NCBI GenBank assembly: GCA_005884465.1
Contig: VAZH01000076.1
Coordinates: forward strand, 1-6,111
Origin: Alphaproteobacteria bacterium
GTDB taxonomy: Bacteria; Pseudomonadota; Alphaproteobacteria; Rhizobiales; Xanthobacteraceae
Reading direction: 5' to 3'
DNA: 6,111 bases
The translations under genes and the position numbers were made by a program. Below are positions 1 through 6,111 of this stretch, in pieces. The notes below the pieces were generated by a model. It had not been told where the DNA came from. It did no database searches and saw nothing but the letters and a program-made list of their open reading frames with translations. Within the stretch, counting starts at the first letter, position 1; every line of letters starts with the position of its first letter.

Positions 1-666
1 TGCTTTGCGATATTTGGCCAGCATCCGTTCGAAACTGGCATGCAGCGTCTCCGCGATATCCGGGCGCTTCTCGACGCTCGAAAGCAGCATCGCCGCCGCC
101 TCGATGGTGGACAGCCCGTCGCGGCGTGGCTCACGGCGCAGCTCGCCGTAGCGCGACGGACGCGAAGGACCAAGGATGACGCGCTGGCATTTCAGCATCC
201 ACGCATTGCGCCACCACAGCGCCTTGGCCTGGCTCCAAGTGCCATCGAGCAGCACGATGCCTTCAATGTCTTTCAGGATGGCGCGCTGGTTGTCCTCGAT
301 TTCACCCTTGCGATTGATGGCGACGATATCGTTGCTGGTTTCGAGGTCGGCGACTTTCGCGGAACCGAGATACAGCACCGCCCAGCGCGAGGGATCGGCG
401 ACCTGCCGCCCCAACGCCTTGGAGAGGCTCGGCCATGACAATCCGATCTTTACCACCGCATTCTTGAAATGCAGGGCGGTCAGCCGCGCGGTGCCAAGCG
501 CCCTGTCCTGCTCCTGCGGATGCTGCAGGATCAGCAATGAAATCCGATTGTCGATCGCCGTAACGCTGTCGCAAATGCACAGCGGCAACGGCTTTTGGCA
601 ACGCGGACAGTCCGGCATTGCCTCCACAACTGTGGTGCCGGTCTCAGGCTCGGATTGTTTTGACAT
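1..666 (-). CDS. DTW-domain protein, probable tRNA-uridine aminocarboxypropyltransferase (3' end cut by window)
   Basis: My own translation from the ATG at 666-664 runs 222 codons to base 1 with no stop, so the C-terminus lies outside the window. Sequence features: a Cys cluster CPRCQKPLPLCICD (residues 20-33; Cys20, 23, 30, 32), likely a metal site. Next comes LQHPQEQDRALGTARL (47-62), resembling the family's HPxE...R...TxxL motif. The signature DGTW follows at 141-144 in LLDGTWSQAKALWW, and then RYGELRREP and LSTIEA (172-190). This order is that of the DTW family. Its E. coli member TapT (YfiP, roughly 230 aa) transfers the 3-amino-3-carboxypropyl group of SAM to uridine in tRNA (acp3U). 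The protein should be cytosolic; no signal peptide or membrane segment is visible. By comparison with TapT only a short C-terminal piece should be missing. Met17 (618-616) is an alternative start, preceded by GGAGG. Family assignment is firm; the exact tRNA target is inferred. Confidence 0.88.
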   Translation of the reverse strand, partial: MSKQSEPETGTTVVEAMPDCPRCQKPLPLCICDSVTAIDNRISLLILQHPQEQDRALGTARLTALHFKNAVVKIGLSWPSLSKALGRQVADPSRWAVLYLGSAKVADLETSNDIVAINRKGEIEDNQRAILKDIEGIVLLDGTWSQAKALWWRNAWMLKCQRVILGPSRPSRYGELRREPRRDGLSTIEAAAMLLSSVEKRPDIAETLHASFERMLAKYRKA

Positions 667-723
667 GCGCCCGCTATACGCTCCGTGGCGGCACGCATCA
701 ACAACGCAAGACCAATCCTTAGG
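667..723 (-). other. 57-base spacer between mdtC and the DTW gene
   Basis: This is the only non-coding stretch in the window. It shows no hairpin followed by a T-run on the minus strand, so there is no visible intrinsic terminator after mdtC and transcription may continue into the DTW gene. It is exactly 19 codons long with no in-frame stop, so the two genes share a reading frame. A weak sigma70-like promoter match is listed separately. Confidence 0.6.
673..701 (-). promoter_or_regulatory. Weak candidate sigma70-like promoter for the DTW gene
   Basis: On the minus strand TTGATG (701-696) and TATAGC (678-673) are separated by 17 bases. Each matches the -35/-10 consensus at 4 of 6 positions. 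Transcription would begin close to the ATG at 666. That would give a leaderless message, or favour the internal Met17 start at 618, which has GGAGG just upstream. Alphaproteobacterial promoters often depart from the consensus, and a match this weak can arise by chance. Confidence 0.2.
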
Positions 724-3700
724 TTATTCCGCAGGCGCCCCAACCGCCGCGGGATCGGATCGTCGCCGCAGCCGGTCGATCAAGAGATAGATCACCGGCG
801 TCGTGTACAGCGTCAGGATCTGTGAGACGAGCAACCCGCCGATGATGGTGATGCCGAGCGGCCTGCGCAGCTCGGTGCCGGGGCCCGTTGCCAGAACCAG
901 CGGAATCCCTGCGAATAGTGCCGCCATGGTCGTCATCAGAATGGGCCGGAACCGGACGCGGCACGCTTCGAAGATTGCTTCAGCCGACGACAATCCGCGG
1001 TTACGTTCCGCGTCCAGCGCGAAATCCACCATCATGATCCCGTTCTTCTTGACGATGCCAATCAGCAAAATGATTCCGACGAACGCAATCACGGTCAGCG
1101 GTGTGTTGGTCACCTGCAGCGCCAATAGCGCGCCGAGCCCGGCCGAAGGCAGGGTCGAAATGATGGTCAAGGGATGGGCGAGGCTTTCGTAGAGTACGCC
1201 GAGCACGATATACACCGCCACCAGCGCACCGAGGATCAATAGCGGCTGCCGCCCGCTGGTCCTGTTGAAATCGCCGGCATTGCCGTCGAAACTGCCGCGA
1301 ATGCCCTCGGGCATATGCAGTTCCTCCACCGCGCGCTGGATGTTCGAGGTCGCGACCTCGAGCGGCACGTCGGGCAGGAGATTGAACGACACCGTGGTCG
1401 ACGGAAACGACTGCGAGTGAAACACGGCAAGCGCCGATAGCCCGCGCGCGTAATGAACAACGGCGGAGAGTGGCACCTGTGCGCCGTTGGCGCCGGCAAC
1501 GAAGATATGTTCGAGGTTGGATGGATCGCTCTGGAATTTCGGATCGATCTCCAGCACCACCATGTACTGGTTGCGCTGGGTATAGATGATCGAGATCTGC
1601 CGCTGGGAGAACGCGTTGTTGAGCGCGTTGTCGATGTCCTGGACCCGAACGCCGAGGCTCGATGCCTTTTGCCTGTCGATCTTGAGCGTCAGTTGCAGCC
1701 CGCCGGGATCACGGTCGCTGGAAACGTCGGTAATGCCTTCGACCGTTTCCATGCGTTTGCTGACGATCGGCGCCCATTTCTGCAACAGATCGAGGTCGGT
1801 GCTCGACAGCGTATATTGATAGTCGGAATCGCTCTGTCGCCCGCCGGCGCGGATGTCTTGCGCGGCGAACATGAACAGCCGGATTCCCGGAACATTAAAG
1901 AGATTTTTGCGCAGCCGATCGATCACCAGCGCCGTGGTCAATCCGCCCCGCTCTTCAGCCGGCTTGAGGCTGATGAACATCGTGCCGCGATTGGAGCCGG
2001 CGCCGCCGGGGCCCCCGCCCCCGCCAACCACCGATCCGATCCCGGCCACGGCCGGATCGGCCATCACAATATCCGCGAGCTGCTGCTGAAGTTTCAGCAT
2101 TGACTGGAACGAGATATCGGCGGACGCCCGCGTCGAACCGATCACGAAGCCGCTGTCATCGGTCGGAAAGTATCCCTTCGGGATCTTGATATAGAGCGTC
2201 ACCGTCAGCGCGATGGTCGCGAAGAACACGATCAAGGTCACAAATGGAAAACCCAGCACCACGCGCAGCGTGCGCGCATAAAATGATACGATGCGCGACA
2301 ACGAACCTTCGACGATGCGGTCGAGCCAGGTCGCATTGTCGGAGGTCGTCGTTTTGATGTAATGGGCGCAAATCATCGGCGTGATCGTGAGCGACACCAC
2401 AGTGGAAACCACGATGGCAAAGGTCAGGGTCAGCGAAAATTCCCGCAACAGCCGGCCGACGATCCCGTCCATGAAAACCAGCGGAGTGAAAGCCGCGACC
2501 AGCGACAGGCTGATCGACAACACCGTGAAACCGATTTGCCGGGCGCCTTCAAGCGCCGCCTGATAGGGCCGCATCCCGTGCTCGAGGTTGCGGTACATGT
2601 TCTCGATCATGACGATGGCGTCGTCGACCACGAAGCCGACCGAAATCGCCAGCGCCATCAGCGAAAGATTATCGATCGAGAAACCGGCGAGCCACATGCC
2701 GGCGCAGGTCCCGGCCAGGGCCAGCGGCACCGAGACGCCTGCCGCGATGGTCGGCGTGAGCCGGCGCAGGAATGCGAACACCACCAGCATGACCAGGAAC
2801 GCGGTCGCCAGCAGCGTCCACTGCATATCCTGGACGCTGGCACGGATGGTCCCGGTACGATCGACGAGGGTGGAGATTTCGACGGCGCCGGGAATCCACT
2901 GCCTCAGTTCGGGTATCAATGCCTTGACGCGATCAACGGTGTCGATGACGTTGGCGTCGCCCTGCTTGGTAATCTGGATCAAAACCGCCGGCTGCTTGTT
3001 GAACCAGGCGATCGACCGGCTGTTGCGGACGGAATCCTCTACTTCCGCGACATCCGAGAGCCGGACGAAGCTACCGTTCGCGCTTTTGACCAGGATTTTG
3101 CGGAATTCGGCGGCCGTCCGCATTTGCCGGTTAACCGACAAGGTTTCGCTCTGGCGGCCGCCATTGAAGATGCCCACCGGGCCCAGCGGGTTGGCATTGA
3201 TGATCGCGAGTCTGACATCATCGGTGGCAATTCCGGCATTGGAGAGCGCGACCGGATTGAGCGCAATCCGAACCGCGGGCTGGTCGGCGCCGCTGACGGT
3301 GACTTCGCCGACGCCCGGGACCTGCGAGATGCGCTGCGCGATCACCGTATCCGCCACGTCATAAATCGCGCTTGGCGATATCGTCTTCGACGTCAGCGCC
3401 AGCACGAATACCGGCGCCGCCGCGGGATTGGCTTTGCGGAAGCGAGGCAAGCTCGGCAAGTCGCTCGGCAGATCGGCGAGCGAGGCGTTGATCGCGGCTT
3501 GCACGTCACGCGCGGCCCGATCGATGTTGCGGCCGATGGAAAATTGCAACTGAATGCTGGTCGTACCCAGAGAGCTTGTGGATGTGATCTGTTCGAGGCC
3601 CGCGATCTCGCCAAGCTTGCGTTCCAGGGGCGCGGCAACGGTCGCCGCCATCACCGACGGGTCGGCGCCCGGCCGCGTCGCGAACACGCGGATCATCGGA

Positions 3701-3828
3701 AAGTCGACATTGGGGACCGCGGCAACGGGCAAAAATTGGTAGGCGACCCCGCCGACCAGAAAAAGCCCGATCGCCAACAGCGTGGTACCGACCGGCCGGC
3801 GGATGAAGGGCTCCGAGATCGACGCCAT
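724..3828 (-). CDS. mdtC: RND multidrug efflux inner-membrane subunit, MdtC type
   Basis: Complete 1034-aa proton-driven pump subunit, the usual RND length. Order: TM1 (about 13-33), periplasmic porter half 1 (40-330), TM2-TM6 (338-485), TM7 (527-547), periplasmic half 2 (550-860), TM8-TM12 (863-1018). TM4 carries GFVVDDAIVMIEN with Asp402-Asp403, matching AcrB Asp407/408. TM10 carries GIVKKNGIMMVDFA with Lys928, matching AcrB Lys940. Arg959 and Thr966 in RFRPILMTT match AcrB Arg971/Thr978. The proton relay is therefore intact. The start ATG overlaps the upstream mdtB stop (TAATG) and follows a GAGGGG ribosome site. The next residues, ISEPFIRRPVGTTL, are the normal RND N-terminus, so this start is secure. 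A Gly-rich loop lies at 602-611. The protein should form a mixed trimer with the upstream MdtB-type subunit and dock to a periplasmic adaptor and outer-membrane channel not in this window. The MdtC name rests on order and similarity; Pseudomonas MuxC is an equivalent label. Substrates cannot be read from the sequence. Confidence 0.9.
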   Translation of the reverse strand: MASISEPFIRRPVGTTLLAIGLFLVGGVAYQFLPVAAVPNVDFPMIRVFATRPGADPSVMAATVAAPLERKLGEIAGLEQITSTSSLGTTSIQLQFSIGRNIDRAARDVQAAINASLADLPSDLPSLPRFRKANPAAAPVFVLALTSKTISPSAIYDVADTVIAQRISQVPGVGEVTVSGADQPAVRIALNPVALSNAGIATDDVRLAIINANPLGPVGIFNGGRQSETLSVNRQMRTAAEFRKILVKSANGSFVRLSDVAEVEDSVRNSRSIAWFNKQPAVLIQITKQGDANVIDTVDRVKALIPELRQWIPGAVEISTLVDRTGTIRASVQDMQWTLLATAFLVMLVVFAFLRRLTPTIAAGVSVPLALAGTCAGMWLAGFSIDNLSLMALAISVGFVVDDAIVMIENMYRNLEHGMRPYQAALEGARQIGFTVLSISLSLVAAFTPLVFMDGIVGRLLREFSLTLTFAIVVSTVVSLTITPMICAHYIKTTTSDNATWLDRIVEGSLSRIVSFYARTLRVVLGFPFVTLIVFFATIALTVTLYIKIPKGYFPTDDSGFVIGSTRASADISFQSMLKLQQQLADIVMADPAVAGIGSVVGGGGGPGGAGSNRGTMFISLKPAEERGGLTTALVIDRLRKNLFNVPGIRLFMFAAQDIRAGGRQSDSDYQYTLSSTDLDLLQKWAPIVSKRMETVEGITDVSSDRDPGGLQLTLKIDRQKASSLGVRVQDIDNALNNAFSQRQISIIYTQRNQYMVVLEIDPKFQSDPSNLEHIFVAGANGAQVPLSAVVHYARGLSALAVFHSQSFPSTTVSFNLLPDVPLEVATSNIQRAVEELHMPEGIRGSFDGNAGDFNRTSGRQPLLILGALVAVYIVLGVLYESLAHPLTIISTLPSAGLGALLALQVTNTPLTVIAFVGIILLIGIVKKNGIMMVDFALDAERNRGLSSAEAIFEACRVRFRPILMTTMAALFAGIPLVLATGPGTELRRPLGITIIGGLLVSQILTLYTTPVIYLLIDRLRRRSDPAAVGAPAE
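2597..2638 (-). repeat. Paralogous DNA block in mdtC (TM4 Asp-Asp site)
   Basis: This 42-base stretch matches 5755-5796 in mdtB in direct orientation, with a single mismatch (2611 versus 5769). It encodes the GFVVDDAIVMIEN proton-relay helix. It reflects the paralogy of the two RND genes and is not a mobile repeat. It is the longest near-identical stretch I noticed between them. Confidence 0.7.
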
Positions 3829-3842
3829 TACTGCATCCCCTC
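3826..3842 (-). promoter_or_regulatory. Ribosome binding site and TAATG stop/start overlap coupling mdtB to mdtC
   Basis: On the minus strand GAGGGG (3842-3837) lies 8 bases before the mdtC ATG (3828-3826). The mdtB stop TAA (3830-3828) shares its last A with that ATG. The Shine-Dalgarno sequence is thus inside the last codons of mdtB. This geometry is typical of translational coupling, which would help keep the two pump subunits in a fixed ratio. The coupling itself is inferred. Confidence 0.75.
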
Positions 3843-6111
3843 GGTGGCTCCCGCGACCGGCGGTGACGGCAGTTCAGGTCCGACCGGCGGCACCGCCTTT
3901 TCGAGGCGGCGGTTCAAGCGGTCGAGCGCGAGATAGATCACTGGCGTCGTATAGAGCGTCAGCAACTGGCTGAGCAGCAGCCCGCCGATGATCGAAATGC
4001 CCAGCGGAAACCGCAACTCGGCGCCGGTGCCGCTTTCCACCGCCAACGGCAGCGCGCCGAACAAGGCCGCCAGCGTCGTCATCATGATCGGGCGGAAACG
4101 CAACAGACAGGCCTGCACGATCGCATCATTTGCCGACATGCCCTGATGCCGCTCGGCTTCGAGCGCGAAGTCGATCATCATGATGGCGTTCTTCTTGACG
4201 ATGCCCATCAAGAGAATGATGCCGATCAGGCCGATCACCGACAGATCCTGCCCGAACAGCATCAGCGCCAGAATGGCGCCGACGCCCGCCGACGGCAGCG
4301 TCGACAGAATGGTGATGGGGTGAATGTAACTTTCATAGAGCACGCCGAGCACGATGTAGATGGTGACGATCGCGGCCAGGATCAGCCACGGTTGCCCGGC
4401 CAGCGATCTTGAGAACTCGGCCGCATCGCCGGCATAGATGCCGACGATGTTGCTGGGCATGCCGATGCGCGTTTCGATTGCCTTGACGGCATCGACGGCG
4501 TCGCCGAGCGCAGCACCTGGCGCGAGATTGAAGCTGAGAGAGACGGCTGGAAATTGCGCTTGATGCGAAATCGCCAGCGGCGCGGTGGTCCGCGTCAAGG
4601 TCGCGACCGCCGAAATCGGCACCTGCCCGGCCGGGCCTCCGACTATGGCGCTGGCTGCGCCGGGAACGTAGAGCTTCGAGAGCACCGACGGATCCCGCTG
4701 GTACATCGGCAGCGCTTCCAGCACCACCCGATACTGGTTGGCCTGTCCGTAAATGGTGGAAATCTGCCGCTGCGCGAAGGCATCGTTCAGCGTGTCGGTG
4801 ACAACCTGCAGGCTGACGCCGAGCTGGCCGGCGCGCTGGCGATTGATGTCGAGCGCCGCGCGCAATCCGCCGTCCTGGGCTTCCGACGACACGTCGCGGA
4901 ACAAGGGATCGCGGCGCAGTTCGGCAATCAGATTGTTGGCCCACAGCGCGACCTGCGCGGCATCGGTGCCGGTCAATGTGTACTGATATTGCGAGCGGCT
5001 GGATTGGGTTGAGATCTGCACGTCCTGTACCGGCTGAAAATAAATCGTCATCCCCGGGATCGACGCCGTCAGCTGCTTCAGGCGCGCCACCACGACCGAG
5101 ACGTCGTCGCGCCGTTCGCCGCGCGGTTTCAGCGTCATCACCAGGCGGCCGACATTGGTCGTCGGGTTGACCGAACCCGCCCCGATCACCGAAACGACGC
5201 CGATCACATCCGGATCGGCCTTGATCGCGTCGGCGGCCTTGCTCTGCCGGCTTTGCATTTCCGCAAAGGACACGTCGGGACCGGCCTGGGTCACCGCAGT
5301 GATCGATGCGGTGTCCTGCAAGGGCAGGAAGCCCTTGGGCGCCACCACATACATGACCAGCGTCGCCACGATCGTGGCGAAAGTGACCAGCAGCGTCGCG
5401 CGCTGGCGCTCCAGCACCCACAACAGCGAGCGATGATAGAAATTGACCATGCGGTCGATGCCGCGGCTGATCGCGGCGAGGCCGGGTATCCTGACTTCCT
5501 CGCCGGCGTATTTCAGGAGCCGCGAGCACATCATCGGCGTCAGTGTCAGCGATATGATCGCCGATGTCACGACTGCGATAGTCAATGTCAGCGCGAATTC
5601 GCGGAACATGCGCCCCACCAGTCCCGACATGAACAGCAGCGGGATGAAGACAGCGATCAACGACACCGTCAGCGAAATCACGGTAAAACCGATTTCTTTG
5701 GCGCCCCGGAGCGACGCCTGCATAGCACTTTCGCCGTTCTCCATGTGGCGAACGATGTTCTCGATCATCACGATGGCGTCGTCGACCACGAAGCCGGTGC
5801 CGATCGTCAAGGCCATCAGCGACAGATTGTCGAGGCTGAACCCGCAAAAATACATGATGCCGAAGCTCGTGATCAGCGACAGCGGCAGCGCAACACCCGC
5901 GATCAGCGTCGCCCGCAAGGAGCGCAGGAACAAGAGCACCACGAGCGTGACCAGCACCACGCTCAGGATCAGCGTGAACTGCACGTCACGCACGGAGGCG
6001 CGAATGGTCACGGTACGGTCGCTGACCACGGTCAGGTTTACACCGGCCGGAATCGCGCGTTGCAGTTTCGGAATTTCGTCGCGAATCTGGCGGACGACAT
6101 CGATCACGTTG
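3828..6111 (-). CDS. mdtB: RND multidrug efflux inner-membrane subunit, MdtB type (5' end cut by window)
   Basis: The reading frame is open through the right edge (codon AAC at 6110-6108, then GTG at 6107-6105). GTG is an internal Val, not a start: NVIDVV aligns with NVIDTV at residues 293-298 of the downstream paralogue, so about 290 N-terminal residues are missing and the full protein would be near 1050 aa. Counting that Val as 1: TM2-TM6 at about 44-192, TM7 236-256, second periplasmic half 260-570, TM8-TM12 572-728, then a Pro-rich tail ending GATEGMQ. TM4 has GFVVDDAIVMIEN with Asp109-Asp110 (codons 5783-5778). TM10 has GIVKKNAIMMIDFA with Lys639 (4193-4191), and TM11 has RFRPIMMTT with Arg670. 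These correspond to AcrB Asp407/408, Lys940 and Arg971, so the proton relay is intact. Tandem placement before a second RND gene matches the mdtBC (or muxBC) arrangement. An mdtA-type adaptor gene would be expected upstream. The B versus C label rests mainly on gene order. Confidence 0.87.
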   Translation of the reverse strand, partial: NVIDVVRQIRDEIPKLQRAIPAGVNLTVVSDRTVTIRASVRDVQFTLILSVVLVTLVVLLFLRSLRATLIAGVALPLSLITSFGIMYFCGFSLDNLSLMALTIGTGFVVDDAIVMIENIVRHMENGESAMQASLRGAKEIGFTVISLTVSLIAVFIPLLFMSGLVGRMFREFALTLTIAVVTSAIISLTLTPMMCSRLLKYAGEEVRIPGLAAISRGIDRMVNFYHRSLLWVLERQRATLLVTFATIVATLVMYVVAPKGFLPLQDTASITAVTQAGPDVSFAEMQSRQSKAADAIKADPDVIGVVSVIGAGSVNPTTNVGRLVMTLKPRGERRDDVSVVVARLKQLTASIPGMTIYFQPVQDVQISTQSSRSQYQYTLTGTDAAQVALWANNLIAELRRDPLFRDVSSEAQDGGLRAALDINRQRAGQLGVSLQVVTDTLNDAFAQRQISTIYGQANQYRVVLEALPMYQRDPSVLSKLYVPGAASAIVGGPAGQVPISAVATLTRTTAPLAISHQAQFPAVSLSFNLAPGAALGDAVDAVKAIETRIGMPSNIVGIYAGDAAEFSRSLAGQPWLILAAIVTIYIVLGVLYESYIHPITILSTLPSAGVGAILALMLFGQDLSVIGLIGIILLMGIVKKNAIMMIDFALEAERHQGMSANDAIVQACLLRFRPIMMTTLAALFGALPLAVESGTGAELRFPLGISIIGGLLLSQLLTLYTTPVIYLALDRLNRRLEKAVPPVGPELPSPPVAGATEGMQ
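5755..5796 (-). repeat. Paralogous DNA block in mdtB (TM4 Asp-Asp site)
   Basis: Partner of the block at 2597-2638, with 41 of 42 bases identical. A second shared block is 19 identical bases at 1041-1059 and 4187-4205, which encodes the TM10 Lys site GIVKKN. Both shared blocks fall on proton-relay codons. Confidence 0.7.

Noticed and set aside
302..601. 99-codon minus-strand frame and the overlapping plus-strand frames at 40-438 and 176-790
   Set aside because: All overlap the DTW gene, whose frame carries the conserved motifs. These frames have low-complexity translations without family motifs.
667..723. Possible transcription terminator after mdtC
   Set aside because: I found no stable stem-loop followed by a T-run on the minus strand in this short spacer.
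2362..3936. 524-codon plus-strand open frame antisense to mdtC and the end of mdtB
   Set aside because: The translation is rich in Arg, His, Asp and Gly with no recognisable domain, and it lies opposite a complete, well-conserved RND gene. Long antisense frames are common opposite GC-rich coding DNA.
4333..5847. 504-codon minus-strand open frame inside mdtB in another frame
   Set aside because: It overlaps an unmistakable RND coding frame and its Arg/Gly/Asp-rich translation is typical of a shifted frame in GC-rich DNA. There is no sign that mdtB itself is frameshifted here.
6105..6107. GTG as a start codon for a short 759-aa pump protein
   Set aside because: The frame is open to the window edge, and the residues at this point align with about residue 294 of the paralogue, so the codon is an internal Val in a truncated view of a normal-length gene.
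1..6111. tRNA, rRNA, CRISPR, insertion sequence, phage or toxin-antitoxin features
   Set aside because: None seen: apart from the 57-base spacer the window is covered by three conserved coding sequences, and the only repeats noticed are the paralogous RND blocks.

Overview
The window is GC-rich (estimated by eye at about 60%) and almost wholly coding. All real genes read on the minus strand. Codon bias towards G/C at third positions and the style of the proteins suggest an alphaproteobacterium, perhaps of the Bradyrhizobium/Rhodopseudomonas/Afipia group. That placement is an impression and was not tested by a search.

In transcription order (right to left) the layout is as follows. From 6111 to 3828 lies the 5'-truncated gene of an RND (resistance-nodulation-division) inner-membrane pump subunit of the MdtB type. 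From 3828 to 724 lies a complete second RND subunit of the MdtC type, 1034 aa. Its ATG shares one base with the mdtB stop (TAATG). From 723 to 667 is a 57-base spacer with no visible terminator. From 666 to 1 is a DTW-domain protein (tRNA-uridine aminocarboxypropyltransferase, TapT/YfiP type). This last gene has no stop before the window edge, so only its first 222 codons are visible.

The two RND proteins are paralogues. They probably assemble into a mixed MdtB/MdtC trimer that uses proton influx to export drugs or bile-salt-like compounds. Such a pump works with a periplasmic adaptor (MdtA type) and an outer-membrane channel. No adaptor or channel gene lies in the window; the adaptor would be expected upstream, beyond 6111. 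Both subunits keep the full Asp-Asp/Lys/Arg/Thr proton relay. The DTW protein is a tRNA-modification enzyme with no obvious functional tie to efflux, so its position downstream may be simple adjacency or co-transcription.

No tRNA, rRNA, CRISPR array, insertion sequence or phage feature was seen. I did not find a previously undescribed system here: this looks like a standard tandem RND efflux operon followed by a housekeeping tRNA-modification gene. The most useful observations concern the DTW gene, which runs off the edge, and its uncertain start.
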